Shown: positions 34,612-43,714, counted from the stretch's first letter. The stretch is DNA of 64,000 nucleotides from Pelolinea submarina (GCF_003966975.1 NZ_AP018437.1:3348001-3412000), one strand, 5' to 3'. Program-made: numbers and translations. Notes: generated from the letters alone by a model not told the origin.

Positions 34612-36344
34612 AGTTCTTCGATCAGGGCTTGCTCGGCCGCAAGCGTCCACAGAGCATTTTCACCCAGTTTTTCCGCCACCCTGGGGTAATAGCTGCTTAA
34701 TTCTTCCAATCCCAACAGGGGTAGGTCATTGAGCTGCGGGAAAATGATGATCTTGCCGGCGTACGTGCCATTGATGAGCGCCTCCAACCCCTTCTGCGCC
34801 ACGCCCATGCCGCCGATGGCAGCCACCGAGCGGTTGGGGTTCAGGTCGCCTTCCAGTGTCTTGCGCAGGATGACCTCCTGGTCCAGCAGGCTGGAACCGG
34901 AGGTACCGGTGATCTGCTGGTTGCCCAGGTAAACCGGGCTGAGATCCACATCGATGTACGTGCCGTTGGGCACGCCTGCAAAACACACCAGCATACCGTC
35001 GGGCTTCAACAGCCGCGCCGATTCGGCCATTAACTGTGCCACCGGCACGCAGATGACCGCGTCATCCACCAAATCCTCGCCGGTTACATCCTTAATAAAT
35101 TCCCCCAATGATTGATCAGTCTCGGATGGATTGAACAGTTTAAAAATCTTGCCTTTGGCTTTTGCCAGCGGTTCCATGGCCCGCAGCAACACATCCGCGC
35201 GTTCCTTTTTTAATTCCGATGCGATGATGACAGCCGGGCCGTCTTTCTTTTCGATAGCCCGCTGAACGTGCATCTGCCCCATCGGCCCGCCCGCACCGAC
35301 AAAAAGGGCGCAGCCGCCCGGGCGCAATTCGCAGCGGTTGCGCGCTTCGCCGTAGGAAGCCGAAATGTCCGTGGTTTTATTGCCAACGTAAGCCGTGTAA
35401 TGGTAATGGATACGCCCGGCATCGATCTGCGCGTCGCCCTCCAGAGGCCGGTCGCTCACAATGTTGAGCATACCGCGGAAGGCGATCAGTTTGGCAATCT
35501 CGCCTACCAGCTCGCCGGATTGAGGCGCCAACAAAATGATGTCGTCAAATCCTTTGCCGTCTGTCTCTTTTGTTGAGAAGTCCGCAAAATCCGCTGTTGT
35601 CATGGTGTCTGTTTTCACGATGCGGGCACCTTGAGCGGCATTTGCGCGCACAATCTTCTCCAGGCCGGCGGATACCTCTGTCAGGTAGATCAACGCGGGA
35701 GCGTCCAGCCCGGCTTCAAAAGTATATTCCCTTTGATCCCGGGCATTTCCCACAATCCACATGACACCCCCCTCCTTGGGTTCCAGCCGCCGCCGCTGGG
35801 TGTACGCCGCGTCCACGCAGGCCCACGGTTCGGTCAGGGCCGCTTCCGCGTAACCGACATGTTCGTCCAGCGGGATCACGTAAGCGCCGTCATCGGCATC
35901 CAGTACTTCCGGCCCGATCAGGTGGAACTGGATCAGACCGCCGGAGATGGTATAGCCGTAGGCCGTGCTGCGCTGGTTGTGATAGATATCCGGCTGCACC
36001 GCCAGGCGTTGGCCCGGCCGGTACTTGCCCGCCAAATCTTTGCCCACTTTTATCACGGTCAAAGCTACTTCGTGGCCGACGCGCGTGGGCTCTTTAGCCA
36101 GGTCGCGCCCGTACAGCTTGGGGTGATCGCCGCCCAGACGGATCAGCTTCACGTCCGAATAGCACAACCCCACCGCGTCCACACGCACCAGCAGCTGGTC
36201 GCCGCCGGGCTGCGGCACCGGGAAGCGCTCCGGCTTACCGTCTTTGCCGATGTTCTGCGTGCCCGCACCGTACAGGTTCCAAGCCAGGGTGGTCTCCGGC
36301 ACGTTCAGGTCATTCTGATATGCTTGAAATTTCGAATTGTTCAT
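34590..36344 (-). CDS. Unusually long zinc-type medium-chain dehydrogenase with two Rossmann-like parts
   Basis: A 584-residue protein related to the alcohol/sorbitol dehydrogenase superfamily, which is normally 340-410 residues. The N-terminal catalytic domain has GLCYSDVK (Cys61, Asp64) and GHE (90-92), which provide the zinc ligands, but no structural-zinc Cys cluster. The first nucleotide-binding-like part (about 192-300, MWIVGNARDQ) is degenerate; a second (from about 343, ALFVGAGGPMGQ) has a proper glycine motif. It sits directly after the HPr gene of the hexitol PTS. Resemblance to L-sorbose-1-phosphate reductase suggests a polyol/ketose phosphate substrate. Confidence 0.75.
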   Translation of the reverse strand: MNNSKFQAYQNDLNVPETTLAWNLYGAGTQNIGKDGKPERFPVPQPGGDQLLVRVDAVGLCYSDVKLIRLGGDHPKLYGRDLAKEPTRVGHEVALTVIKVGKDLAGKYRPGQRLAVQPDIYHNQRSTAYGYTISGGLIQFHLIGPEVLDADDGAYVIPLDEHVGYAEAALTEPWACVDAAYTQRRRLEPKEGGVMWIVGNARDQREYTFEAGLDAPALIYLTEVSAGLEKIVRANAAQGARIVKTDTMTTADFADFSTKETDGKGFDDIILLAPQSGELVGEIAKLIAFRGMLNIVSDRPLEGDAQIDAGRIHYHYTAYVGNKTTDISASYGEARNRCELRPGGCALFVGAGGPMGQMHVQRAIEKKDGPAVIIASELKKERADVLLRAMEPLAKAKGKIFKLFNPSETDQSLGEFIKDVTGEDLVDDAVICVPVAQLMAESARLLKPDGMLVCFAGVPNGTYIDVDLSPVYLGNQQITGTSGSSLLDQEVILRKTLEGDLNPNRSVAAIGGMGVAQKGLEALINGTYAGKIIIFPQLNDLPLLGLEELSSYYPRVAEKLGENALWTLAAEQALIEELWPGSAA

Positions 36345-36394
36345 GCTCCATTACTTTCCCATCGCGGTCGCTATGCGCAGCGTTCGCCGCGAAT

Positions 36395-36661
36395 TCAATC
36401 TTCCAATAAACCCTGCTCGAGGCAGTCTTTCAATGCTGTGAAAGCGGCTTCCTCGTCCTCCCCCTGCACCTCAATGCGGATATGCGCGCCGCTTTCAGCA
36501 CCCAACGTCAAAAGCGAGATCATGCTCTTGCCGTTGGCCTGCTTGTCCAGATAAAATACCCGGACATCCGCGCTGAATTGTTTGGCCATATTCACAAAGT
36601 TCTTCGCGGGGCGCGCGTGCAAACCGCTTTGATTATTTAAATTGATATCAAACGCTTTCAT
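36395..36661 (-). CDS. HPr family phosphocarrier protein
   Basis: An 88-residue PTS phosphocarrier. The phosphorylated His15 is in QSGLHARPAK, and Ser46 is conserved in GKSMISLL, so regulatory phosphorylation by HPr kinase is possible. The ATG at 36661 is chosen since MKAFDI is the family start. Encoded with EIIA, EIIB and EIIC, it delivers phosphate from PEP via enzyme I, which is not in the window. Confidence 0.93.
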   Translation of the reverse strand: MKAFDINLNNQSGLHARPAKNFVNMAKQFSADVRVFYLDKQANGKSMISLLTLGAESGAHIRIEVQGEDEEAAFTALKDCLEQGLLED

Positions 36662-36677
36662 GCAACATCCTGTCATA

Positions 36678-36707
36678 GCCGCGGGCTGCAAGTCCTTGCA
36701 CCGCGGC
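36678..36707 (-). terminator. Intra-operon hairpin between EIIA and HPr genes
   Basis: GCCGCGG/CCGCGGC outer arms with an inner TGCAA/TTGCA stem, just after the EIIA stop. It lacks a T-run, so it probably protects the message or partly stops transcription. Confidence 0.55.
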
Positions 36708-36713
36708 CGATCT

Positions 36714-37145
36714 TTAGTTTTCTTTATTGAGATAATCCAAAATTACATTCACGTCATCCGTGGTCTTCATCTGCTCCGCGACTGCTTCATCGTCGATGAC
36801 TTCCGCCAGGTTGCCCAATACGGCCACGTGCTCGTCGCGCAGGGCGGCGATGCCGATGATTAAATATGCCCTCTCTCCCGGCTCCCACTCAATCCCGTCC
36901 GGAATTTGCAGCACGGAAATGCCGGTGCGCAAAATATCCCCGCGGTTGTCAAATTGGCCGTGCGGGATGGCCACGCCATTTCCCAGGTAAGTGGACATGA
37001 TTTCTTCACGGGCCAGCATACCTTCCACGTATTGAGGCACCACGCAGCCTACATCCACAAGCAATTTTCCGCACTGCTGAATGGCGTCGCGTTTGCTTGC
37101 CGCAACCGCATTCAGGCAGATACTTTCCTTTGAGAGAATGCTCAT
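36714..37145 (-). CDS. mtlF: PTS mannitol-type EIIA
   Basis: A 143-residue PTS EIIA of the fructose/mannitol class. The phosphorylated His62 lies in GNGVAIPHG. It receives phosphate from HPr and gives it to EIIB. Separate EIIA, EIIB and EIIC genes are encoded in order, which is a known arrangement for mannitol-type systems. The gap to the EIIB stop is two bases. Confidence 0.92.
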   Translation of the reverse strand: MSILSKESICLNAVAASKRDAIQQCGKLLVDVGCVVPQYVEGMLAREEIMSTYLGNGVAIPHGQFDNRGDILRTGISVLQIPDGIEWEPGERAYLIIGIAALRDEHVAVLGNLAEVIDDEAVAEQMKTTDDVNVILDYLNKEN

Positions 37146-37147
37146 GG

Positions 37148-37477
37148 TTAGCCTACGTTGCCGGTGATCACTTCCTTTGCAACAAAGGCCGCGACTACCT
37201 CATCGAAGATGGGATCATTCAGAAATTGGTTGAAAGCCAAAACGACCGCATTGGGCGCTTTGGCAACGGCAACTTTGGAAAGCCCTCTGTGGACGATCAC
37301 CAGCTGCGCGGTCTCAGGAATATTGCGGGCGGCTACATGCACCACATCCACGCCCTGCACATCCGCTTTTTTCAGTTTTTTCTTGAGCGAACTTACGCTC
37401 ATCACGCTCGAACCCATGCCCGCTTCACAGGCAAAGATGATCATTTTTACATCTGCGCTATTAATAGATTTTGCCAT
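37148..37477 (-). CDS. PTS mannitol-type EIIB
   Basis: A 109-residue EIIB. The phosphorylated Cys17 is in ACEAGMGSSVMS, typical of the mannitol-specific EIIB domain, which is often fused to EIIC. Here it is a free protein. Downstream of a hairpin after the EIIC gene. Confidence 0.92.
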   Translation of the reverse strand: MAKSINSADVKMIIFACEAGMGSSVMSVSSLKKKLKKADVQGVDVVHVAARNIPETAQLVIVHRGLSKVAVAKAPNAVVLAFNQFLNDPIFDEVVAAFVAKEVITGNVG

Positions 37478-37500
37478 TCTACGCTTCCATTTCCAAACTT

Positions 37501-37539
37501 GAGGAAAGGCTTCATTTATAAACTTCGAAACCTTTCCTC
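37501..37539 (-). terminator. Intra-operon hairpin between EIIC and EIIB genes
   Basis: GAGGAAAGG pairs with CCTTTCCTC across a 21-base loop in the 80-base gap. No long T-run. A processing or attenuation point in the PTS operon is likely. Confidence 0.55.
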
Positions 37540-37557
37540 TTTGATATTACGTGATTA

Positions 37558-38622
37558 TCAGGACAAGCCGGGAACGCCGCCCATATCGTCGGCTTCTTCG
37601 GTCATTTCCTTTTCCGGTACAGGGTTCACCCGCAGGATGAAAGCACCCACCAGGAAAGCCGCAACTGTTCCGATCAACACGCCCGTCAAGACGGCGAAGT
37701 GTTGGCCTTTGGGAATCACAGCCAGGTAAGCGAAGATGGAACCGGGCGAAGGTGTTGCCACCAAACCCGCATTGGTGATCGTGAACCACAGGTCGGCGGC
37801 GAAACCGCCGGCGATGGTCGACAAAATCATGATGGGGTGTGCCAGGATGAAGGGGAAGTAAATCTCGTGGATTCCACCTAAAAAGTGTATAATCATTGCG
37901 CCCGGTGCTGACTCTTTTAACAGACCTTTACCGGCAACGTAATAGGCTAGTAAGAGACCAAGGCCGGGCCCTGGATTCGTTTCCAACAGGAAGTGAATCG
38001 CTCTCCCTGTTTTTTCCGCAGCGGCGACTCCCAAGGGAGCCAAAACCCCATGATTCAGCGCATTGTTCATGAACAGCACTTTGGCCGGTTCGATGATAAG
38101 CGCCATCAACGGCAGCAGTTTGGCTTTCGCCATCGCATCTACTACACTGCCAGCCGCATTGCTGACACTTACGACGACAGGTCCGATCAGGACATTGCCC
38201 AGGAGTACCAGCAACATGCCCAGGATACCGGCTGAGAAGTTGTTGATGAGCATTTCAAAACCGACAGGAATCTTATCTTCCAATACATCATCAATCACTT
38301 TGATCAACCAACCGCCCAACGGGCCCATGAGCATCGCGCCCAGGAACATGGGCACATCGGAACCCACAACTACGCCCATGGTTGCGATAGCGCCGACAAC
38401 GCCGCCGCGCGTACCATGCACCATTTTGCCGCCGGTGTAACCGATCAGAATGGGCAGCAAGTAGCTGAGAATTGGGCTCACATTCGCGGCGAACTTTTCA
38501 TTTGGCGTCCAGCCGGTCGTGATGAAGAAGGCGGTGATCAACCCCCAGGCAATAAACGCACCCATGTTGGGGATGATCATTCCAGCCATAAATCCCCCTA
38601 CCCTTTGAATCTTTTCTTTCAT
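37558..38622 (-). CDS. mtlA: PTS mannitol-type EIIC membrane permease
   Basis: A 354-residue permease with eight to ten hydrophobic segments. VGGFMAGMIIPNMGAFIAWG at the start, GPLGGWLIKVIDDVLEDKIP, and GGIHEIYFPFIL (the GI-x-E motif for sugar binding) are typical of mannitol EIIC. The EIIA and EIIB domains are separate genes downstream. The substrate is a hexitol by homology. GGAG precedes the ATG. Confidence 0.93.
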   Translation of the reverse strand: MKEKIQRVGGFMAGMIIPNMGAFIAWGLITAFFITTGWTPNEKFAANVSPILSYLLPILIGYTGGKMVHGTRGGVVGAIATMGVVVGSDVPMFLGAMLMGPLGGWLIKVIDDVLEDKIPVGFEMLINNFSAGILGMLLVLLGNVLIGPVVVSVSNAAGSVVDAMAKAKLLPLMALIIEPAKVLFMNNALNHGVLAPLGVAAAEKTGRAIHFLLETNPGPGLGLLLAYYVAGKGLLKESAPGAMIIHFLGGIHEIYFPFILAHPIMILSTIAGGFAADLWFTITNAGLVATPSPGSIFAYLAVIPKGQHFAVLTGVLIGTVAAFLVGAFILRVNPVPEKEMTEEADDMGGVPGLS

Positions 38623-38677
38623 ATTTCTACTCCTTTTCCAAATTGTTTTTTATTTTTGCTCGATACTTACTTCATAT

Positions 38678-38700
38678 CGCAGGCGCTGTCGGACACCTGC
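38678..38700 (-). promoter_or_regulatory. Short hairpin in the EIIC leader
   Basis: GCAGG/CCTGC arms with partial inner pairing lie between the activator stop and the EIIC start. It is weak and could be a leader structure. Confidence 0.3.
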
Positions 38701-38707
38701 AAATACT

Positions 38708-40252
38708 TCAACCTAAAAATGCCGTGATGGCATCGATATCACATTGAAGCAGCTGCGGGGAAACCTGGATGATGGGCTTATCCTTGCCAAAATCCTCCGT
38801 CAGCGGCATCAGTGTGATGATCAAATCGGCCGTGGCCACCTTTTCCGCGTCCAATTCGCGGAAGGACACCACGGTTAACTTTCCTAAATGGGGAAAACGG
38901 GTTTTTAAACGCGCGGTCAGCAGCTGGGCGGTGGCCATGCCGCTGGGGCAGACCAGCAGCACGTTGCTGAACTGGTACGAGCGCAGGCGGATATAGGCTG
39001 CCCGCAGGAAAGCCACCAGCATGCGTTTGTCTTCTTCTTCCAGCGTTATGGACGTACGCGCGTGGATAATTTCAGCCAGACGCTCCACCAGGGTAAATTC
39101 ATCCTGACACTCGTCGATGGTGGATAAATCCACTCCGGCTTTGGGAAACCATAACCCGTAGGCGTGTTGATTGAAGACCGGGATTAAATAATTAATAATG
39201 CCTTCGCGCAAAGTTGGATCTTCAGTCAGTCCGTCGATGTTGTATAAAGAATTGATGGCAACCAGCAGTTCTTCAAAAAGGTCCTTATACCCGTCCGCCT
39301 TCTCCAAATCGCTGACCCAATTTTCCAACAAAGGCGAGGAGAAGATGTGCATGACCACGTAAGCGATATCGCCCTTCTTCCACAAAGGCGCCTCATACGT
39401 ATCCAGGTTGGTAACCATTTTCTCGGCCGCTTTCCATTCCAGCGTGTTGCTGAATTTAGACAGTTCGCTTTCGCTCACCTGGATATGCTCGCCCATTTTG
39501 ATGCGGGCCAGCAGGATGGAAAAGACCAGCGCCAGATACAAAACAGCCTCGTCCGTGAAACGCCCGCCCAGCGAATCTTCAATGAAAATGACTTTGTTGA
39601 AGATCCTCTTCATGTTGAACAGGTGCATGAAATCGTCAATATCTCTAACCAGAGGGGTGCTTTGAACATCCTCGACCAGCGTAAAAGTCAATCCTTTTTG
39701 GTAGGAGACTTCGAAAACGGAAGGATGGAAGGGGCTCTTGCCCCAGATTAAAGCTAACAGCACCTGCTGGCGCTGTTTTTCCGTGCTGTTGATGCAAATG
39801 CCGTAATTCTGCTTGCGTTCCAGTACGATGCCCCATTCCTTCAGCCATTTCTCCACTTCAACAAGGTCGCTGATGACTGTCGAGCGGGAAATTTTCAGGT
39901 GCAGGCTGATTTGAGTGAGAAGGACCGGTTCAGTTTCGATCAGGAGCAAGAAGCAGATCAATTGCTGGCGCTGTTCAGGAGTAAGCACCAACTGGACATT
40001 GTCGCTTTTTTCCAGTTCAGCGACCAAAGAGGTTTTTTTTTCGGGTTGGCACTTCAGCGCGACCCCCAGCCCGGGGGTGGATTGCAGGGCTACGTTTTCC
40101 TGTTTCAACCAACTGCGCACGCCGCGCATGCTGTAATTGACCTGGCGCGCGGTCAAATGGATCTCTTCGGCCAGATCGGCAGTGCGAATGGGCTTGTCCG
40201 TGTTCAACAAGATTCTCAGGATATCGCGTTGGCGTGTGGTTAGTGCAACCAT
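38708..40252 (-). CDS. mtlR: PRD-containing transcriptional activator, MtlR type
   Basis: A 514-residue PTS-controlled regulator. An N-terminal helix-turn-helix (TRQRDILRILLNTDKPIRTA) is followed by a second winged helix (ISLHLKISRSTVISDLVEVE), two PRD segments with the phosphorylatable His areas (DDFMHLFNMK, YVVMHIF, FNQHAYGLW) and an EIIB-like domain with Cys435 in LLVCPSGMATAQLL. The EIIA domain of classical MtlR is absent. It precedes the EIIC gene and likely activates the hexitol operon according to phosphorylation state. Confidence 0.88.
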   Translation of the reverse strand: MVALTTRQRDILRILLNTDKPIRTADLAEEIHLTARQVNYSMRGVRSWLKQENVALQSTPGLGVALKCQPEKKTSLVAELEKSDNVQLVLTPEQRQQLICFLLLIETEPVLLTQISLHLKISRSTVISDLVEVEKWLKEWGIVLERKQNYGICINSTEKQRQQVLLALIWGKSPFHPSVFEVSYQKGLTFTLVEDVQSTPLVRDIDDFMHLFNMKRIFNKVIFIEDSLGGRFTDEAVLYLALVFSILLARIKMGEHIQVSESELSKFSNTLEWKAAEKMVTNLDTYEAPLWKKGDIAYVVMHIFSSPLLENWVSDLEKADGYKDLFEELLVAINSLYNIDGLTEDPTLREGIINYLIPVFNQHAYGLWFPKAGVDLSTIDECQDEFTLVERLAEIIHARTSITLEEEDKRMLVAFLRAAYIRLRSYQFSNVLLVCPSGMATAQLLTARLKTRFPHLGKLTVVSFRELDAEKVATADLIITLMPLTEDFGKDKPIIQVSPQLLQCDIDAITAFLG

Positions 40253-40505
40253 TCCCTCTTCTTTGTGACAATACGGTTAGTTTATATTTGTTATTATATA
40301 ATCCCCGAACCGCGAAAAAACGGCCAATAAATACGCCTTTTTGCTTATGAGTAATTACAAATTCAGTACAATTCTTAGCACGGAATGCTTATTGACGTTG
40401 CGTTAAAGTCAGCCAAATCAGCTTTTGCGCGTATCCCCCCTTTTCACCACGTCTGAATTGAACCGGGAAAGATATAATTCCATATCTTAATCAGATTGAT
40501 ACCTT

Positions 40506-41711
40506 ATGGACAATTCACCGCAAATCCTCACCTCCGCAACCTATCGCCGTTTCGTGCTGGGCGCGCAGGGCTTGTGGCCGGCGCGGCGCTGGGCCGGCAA
40601 AGACGGCACAGCACAAGCCATCCGCGCGGCCGAGGCCGTTCAGGTCGACCCGGTGGCGGTGGTGGCGCAGAGCCACGACATTGCGCTGTGGGGGCGCGTA
40701 CGCGGTTACAGCCCGCAACTGCTGCAGGAGCTGGTCTACAGCGAACGGCAGTTCTTCGATTACGGCAGCACCCTGCTAATCTACCCCATCGAGGAGTTCC
40801 CCTACTGGCACAGACGCATGCTGCGCCGCCAGCAGCGGCCTGCGATGGTGGAATACTTCGAAGCCAACGCGGCGCTTCTGGAACAGGTGCGCGCAGAGAT
40901 CCGCGCGCGCGGGCCACTGCGTTCGCGCGACCTGCAGGGCGAAAAGGTTTACCGCTACCGCTCCACGAAGGACAGTGGGGTGGCCATGTACAACCTGTGG
41001 CTGACCGGTGAGCTGACCATCCACTCACGCATCGGACGCGACCGCGTGTATGACTTCACCGACAAACTGATCCCCAAAAAGTGGCTGAGCACCGCCGCGA
41101 AAGAGGAGACGGACGCCTTTTTCCTGCACAAGGCGCTGGCGCAGCACGGCCTGAGCACACGGCGCGAGTTCACCCGCATCCTCAAGGCACTGAATGAGCA
41201 CACACCCGGCGATGAAGAAATCCAGGCGAAAATAGATGATTTGCTGAACGAGGACACACTGCGCGCCGCACAGTTGGAAGGCAGCCGCGAAACGCTTTAC
41301 TACCTGCCCGATAGCCAGCCGCTGCTGGACGAGTTGAGCGCCGGGCGCGTACCGGCGGAATGGGCACTGTTGGAAGATAAGCAAGAAGAAGTGATCTTCC
41401 TGGCACCCCTGGAATTCGTCAGCGCACGCGGGCGCGCCAAAGGCATCTTCCAGTTCGAGTACACCTGGGAGATATACAAGCCGGCGCATACACGCGTTTA
41501 TGGGCCTTACACCCTGCCCATGCTGTACGGCGACCGGCTGGTCGGGCGCATGGACGCCAAACTCGACCGGCCCAACCGCACCCTGATCGTCAACGGACTG
41601 TGGCTGGAAGAAGGTTTTCACGCGGACGCGGCTTACCAGGCCGCTTTCGAGCGCGGGTTGGCGCATTTCGCGAGGTTTTTAGGGGCGGAGAGAGTAGACA
41701 AAAATAAATAG
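40506..41711 (+). CDS. YcaQ/AlkZ-family winged-helix DNA glycosylase
   Basis: A 401-residue HTH_42 protein. The motif Q46-V47-D48 in AEAVQVDPV corresponds to the catalytic Gln-x-Asp of YcaQ (AlkX), the glycosylase that acts on DNA interstrand crosslinks. AQSHDIALWGRVRGY and a C-terminal LVGRMDAKLDRPNRTLIVN are further family blocks. It stands alone, GC-rich relative to its surroundings, with a terminator overlapping its stop. The role is DNA repair by homology. Confidence 0.85.
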   Translation: MDNSPQILTSATYRRFVLGAQGLWPARRWAGKDGTAQAIRAAEAVQVDPVAVVAQSHDIALWGRVRGYSPQLLQELVYSERQFFDYGSTLLIYPIEEFPYWHRRMLRRQQRPAMVEYFEANAALLEQVRAEIRARGPLRSRDLQGEKVYRYRSTKDSGVAMYNLWLTGELTIHSRIGRDRVYDFTDKLIPKKWLSTAAKEETDAFFLHKALAQHGLSTRREFTRILKALNEHTPGDEEIQAKIDDLLNEDTLRAAQLEGSRETLYYLPDSQPLLDELSAGRVPAEWALLEDKQEEVIFLAPLEFVSARGRAKGIFQFEYTWEIYKPAHTRVYGPYTLPMLYGDRLVGRMDAKLDRPNRTLIVNGLWLEEGFHADAAYQAAFERGLAHFARFLGAERVDKNK

Positions 41712-41737
41712 AACTTCCTGATTTAGGAAGTTCTTTA
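41711..41737 (+). terminator. Rho-independent terminator
   Basis: AGAACTTCC/GGAAGTTCT with a seven-base loop starts at the last base of the YcaQ stop codon. Confidence 0.8.
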
Positions 41738-41744
41738 GCTGTAT

Positions 41745-41868
41745 CAAATTATCGCCACGCGCACCCTTAAGGGGGCGAGCGAATGGGTGACCTACGCCTT
41801 ATGACTTATGCCTGGTCCAGTTTTCACAGCACGTGCAACGCTTCGCTGTCCATGCGCGCCAGGGTTTT
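41745..41868 (-). pseudogene. Decayed 3' end of a nucleoside phosphorylase (copy A)
   Basis: The minus strand encodes TLARMDSEALHVL, then TGA, then KLDQA and a stop. This matches TLARMGSEALHMLWEQDQA, the C-terminus of the intact phosphorylase at 45114, with a Trp codon changed to a stop. The bases beyond the stop also match the intact locus (compare 45065-45113). Only the last ~19 codons and the 3' flank remain. Confidence 0.7.
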
Positions 41869-41965
41869 TCAACGCATGCCTGTAATGACACTTCACTAAA
41901 AAATGCTTTAACCTTTTAAGACTTGCTTTTCATTTATGATTTCCTCAATTCAGAAAACTAAATTA

Positions 41966-43015
41966 TCACAACATTGTTTGTTGTGAAGCAAATGCTTGCC
42001 ACTGTATTCGATACGCTGTTTTTTCTTCATCTGTGAGAAAGCTCGCTTCAAGGGCATTCAAGTTAAGTTGCCATAACTCATCCCAACCAAATCCCTGGCG
42101 CGCCAACAGGAGATATTCGCTGGAAAGGTCCGTTGAAAACATAGGGGGATCATCCGAATTTACAGTAACATATACCCCTTGATCCATAAGAGCCCGAATA
42201 GGATGAGGTTGATCCAGAGGAACCACCTTTAAACGATAGTTGCTATAAGGGCATATTTCCAGCGGGATGTGAATTTGAGCAAGATGCCTTACAAGCTGCA
42301 AATCTTCAACCGCACGTACGCCGTGCCCGATCCGTTCAGCTCGCAGAGAGCGTATTGCACCCCAGATACTTTGCGGGCCCCCATTTTCACCAGCATGTGC
42401 CACTACATGCAATCCATGCCGGCGAGCTTCTTCAAACACATCCTTAAATAATTCGGGTGGAAATCCAACTTCCTTTCCTCCCAATCCAAGGCCAATAAAG
42501 ATTCCCTGATCCCGCCCCGCCAACACAAAATCAAGAACCTGAAAACGCGTCTCGGGAGTATGCCGGGTGATATCAGGAATGAAACGAGCCCGAACGCCAT
42601 AATATTCCTCTCCCTTTTCAAGTTCCTCTTTAAGCACCGTTATGACTTCTGTCTGTGGGAACTTATCCAACATCAATGATGCGCTTAAAAACACCTCACA
42701 GTATTTAACGTGATGCTCAGCCTGCCGCTCCAGAAAACGTTGGACCATATACGCAAAATCTTCAGGTGTCCGCATACATTCGGCAGCTAATTGGTAAATT
42801 TCGATAAAATGGTTGAAGTCGCGAAATGAATATGATGCCTGCCATGCTTCCGGGGACTTCTCCGGGAGAGAAATATGGTTTCGTTGAGCAAGTTCCCATA
42901 CCGTAGCAGCGCTGGTTGCACCTTCCAGGTGAACGTGCAATTCAACTTTCGGCATCGCTCGCAAGCGATCCATTAATTCGGTTGAGATATTGGTGTTGCT
43001 GAAAATTGAGTTCAT
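41966..43015 (-). CDS. add: Adenosine deaminase
   Basis: A 349-residue metal hydrolase that converts adenosine to inosine. The zinc ligands His27 and His29 are in ELHVHLEGA, with HAGENGG, ERIGHGVRA and NSDDPPMFST as the other active-site blocks. ATG at 43015 overlaps the TAA of the Lrp-type gene by one base (TAATG), so translation is coupled. The family also includes related aminopurine deaminases; adenosine is the most likely substrate. Confidence 0.9.
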   Translation of the reverse strand: MNSIFSNTNISTELMDRLRAMPKVELHVHLEGATSAATVWELAQRNHISLPEKSPEAWQASYSFRDFNHFIEIYQLAAECMRTPEDFAYMVQRFLERQAEHHVKYCEVFLSASLMLDKFPQTEVITVLKEELEKGEEYYGVRARFIPDITRHTPETRFQVLDFVLAGRDQGIFIGLGLGGKEVGFPPELFKDVFEEARRHGLHVVAHAGENGGPQSIWGAIRSLRAERIGHGVRAVEDLQLVRHLAQIHIPLEICPYSNYRLKVVPLDQPHPIRALMDQGVYVTVNSDDPPMFSTDLSSEYLLLARQGFGWDELWQLNLNALEASFLTDEEKTAYRIQWQAFASQQTML

Positions 43016-43482
43016 TAGGTCGCTTTCTTTATTGGGAGAATTGTCGTGCATTGATCACGGTAAGCAGACAGTGACAGAATTGTCATCGTATTCTGTACAC
43101 CTTCCACAGTGTAAATTTGGTCAATAAACTCCTTGAGAACCGTTGGAGAAATGACATGTGTCTGCAATAATAAACACCATTCGCCAACCACACCATGACA
43201 GGACTCGATGATTACTCCGGAGGTGGATAACTTTAATAGACATGCAGCAGTATCATCCGATTTATTACGACTGGATACCCAGATGAAAACAGTCAGTGGA
43301 TATCCAAGTGCCGCCCAATCAACCTGAGCATGATATCCGTAAATAACGCCCTGGTCTTCTAGTTGTTTGACTCGCTTATGAATTGTTGGCCGAGCTAAAT
43401 TTACTGCTTGACCAATTAGTTCATGAGAAAGCCTACCCTTCTGTATCAAGAGCTGCAAGATTTCACGATTGATATCATCCAT
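43015..43482 (-). CDS. Lrp/AsnC family transcriptional regulator
   Basis: A 155-residue regulator. N-terminal helix-turn-helix: REILQLLIQKGRLSHELIGQ with PTIHKRVKQLEDQGVIYGY; the C-terminal RAM-like ligand domain follows. Its stop overlaps the adenosine deaminase start, so it probably controls that gene and responds to a related compound rather than an amino acid (inference). A promoter with good -35/-10 spacing is upstream. Confidence 0.88.
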   Translation of the reverse strand: MDDINREILQLLIQKGRLSHELIGQAVNLARPTIHKRVKQLEDQGVIYGYHAQVDWAALGYPLTVFIWVSSRNKSDDTAACLLKLSTSGVIIESCHGVVGEWCLLLQTHVISPTVLKEFIDQIYTVEGVQNTMTILSLSAYRDQCTTILPIKKAT

Positions 43483-43515
43483 TTTTCATCCATCACTATT
43501 TACAAAGATGACCCG

Positions 43516-43544
43516 ATCATAACAGTTTTTCTACGATAAGTCCA
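43516..43544 (-). promoter_or_regulatory. Promoter of the Lrp-type/adenosine deaminase pair
   Basis: On the minus strand, TGGACT (43539-43544) is 17 bases from TATGAT (43516-43521), about 35 bases before the start codon. Confidence 0.5.
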
Positions 43545-43714
43545 TTTATTCATAATTATTTCGACGTATCGTCAATTTCAAATCAGAATACCGGCAAAAG
43601 GTCATTTCTTGCTTTGACGAGTTGTCAAAAAAAATGCCTGACCAAACAAGTAGTGCTAACGGTTATAAATCAATTTTCAGCGTCAAGCCTTATTTTTAGG
43701 TTTCATAGGATTTC

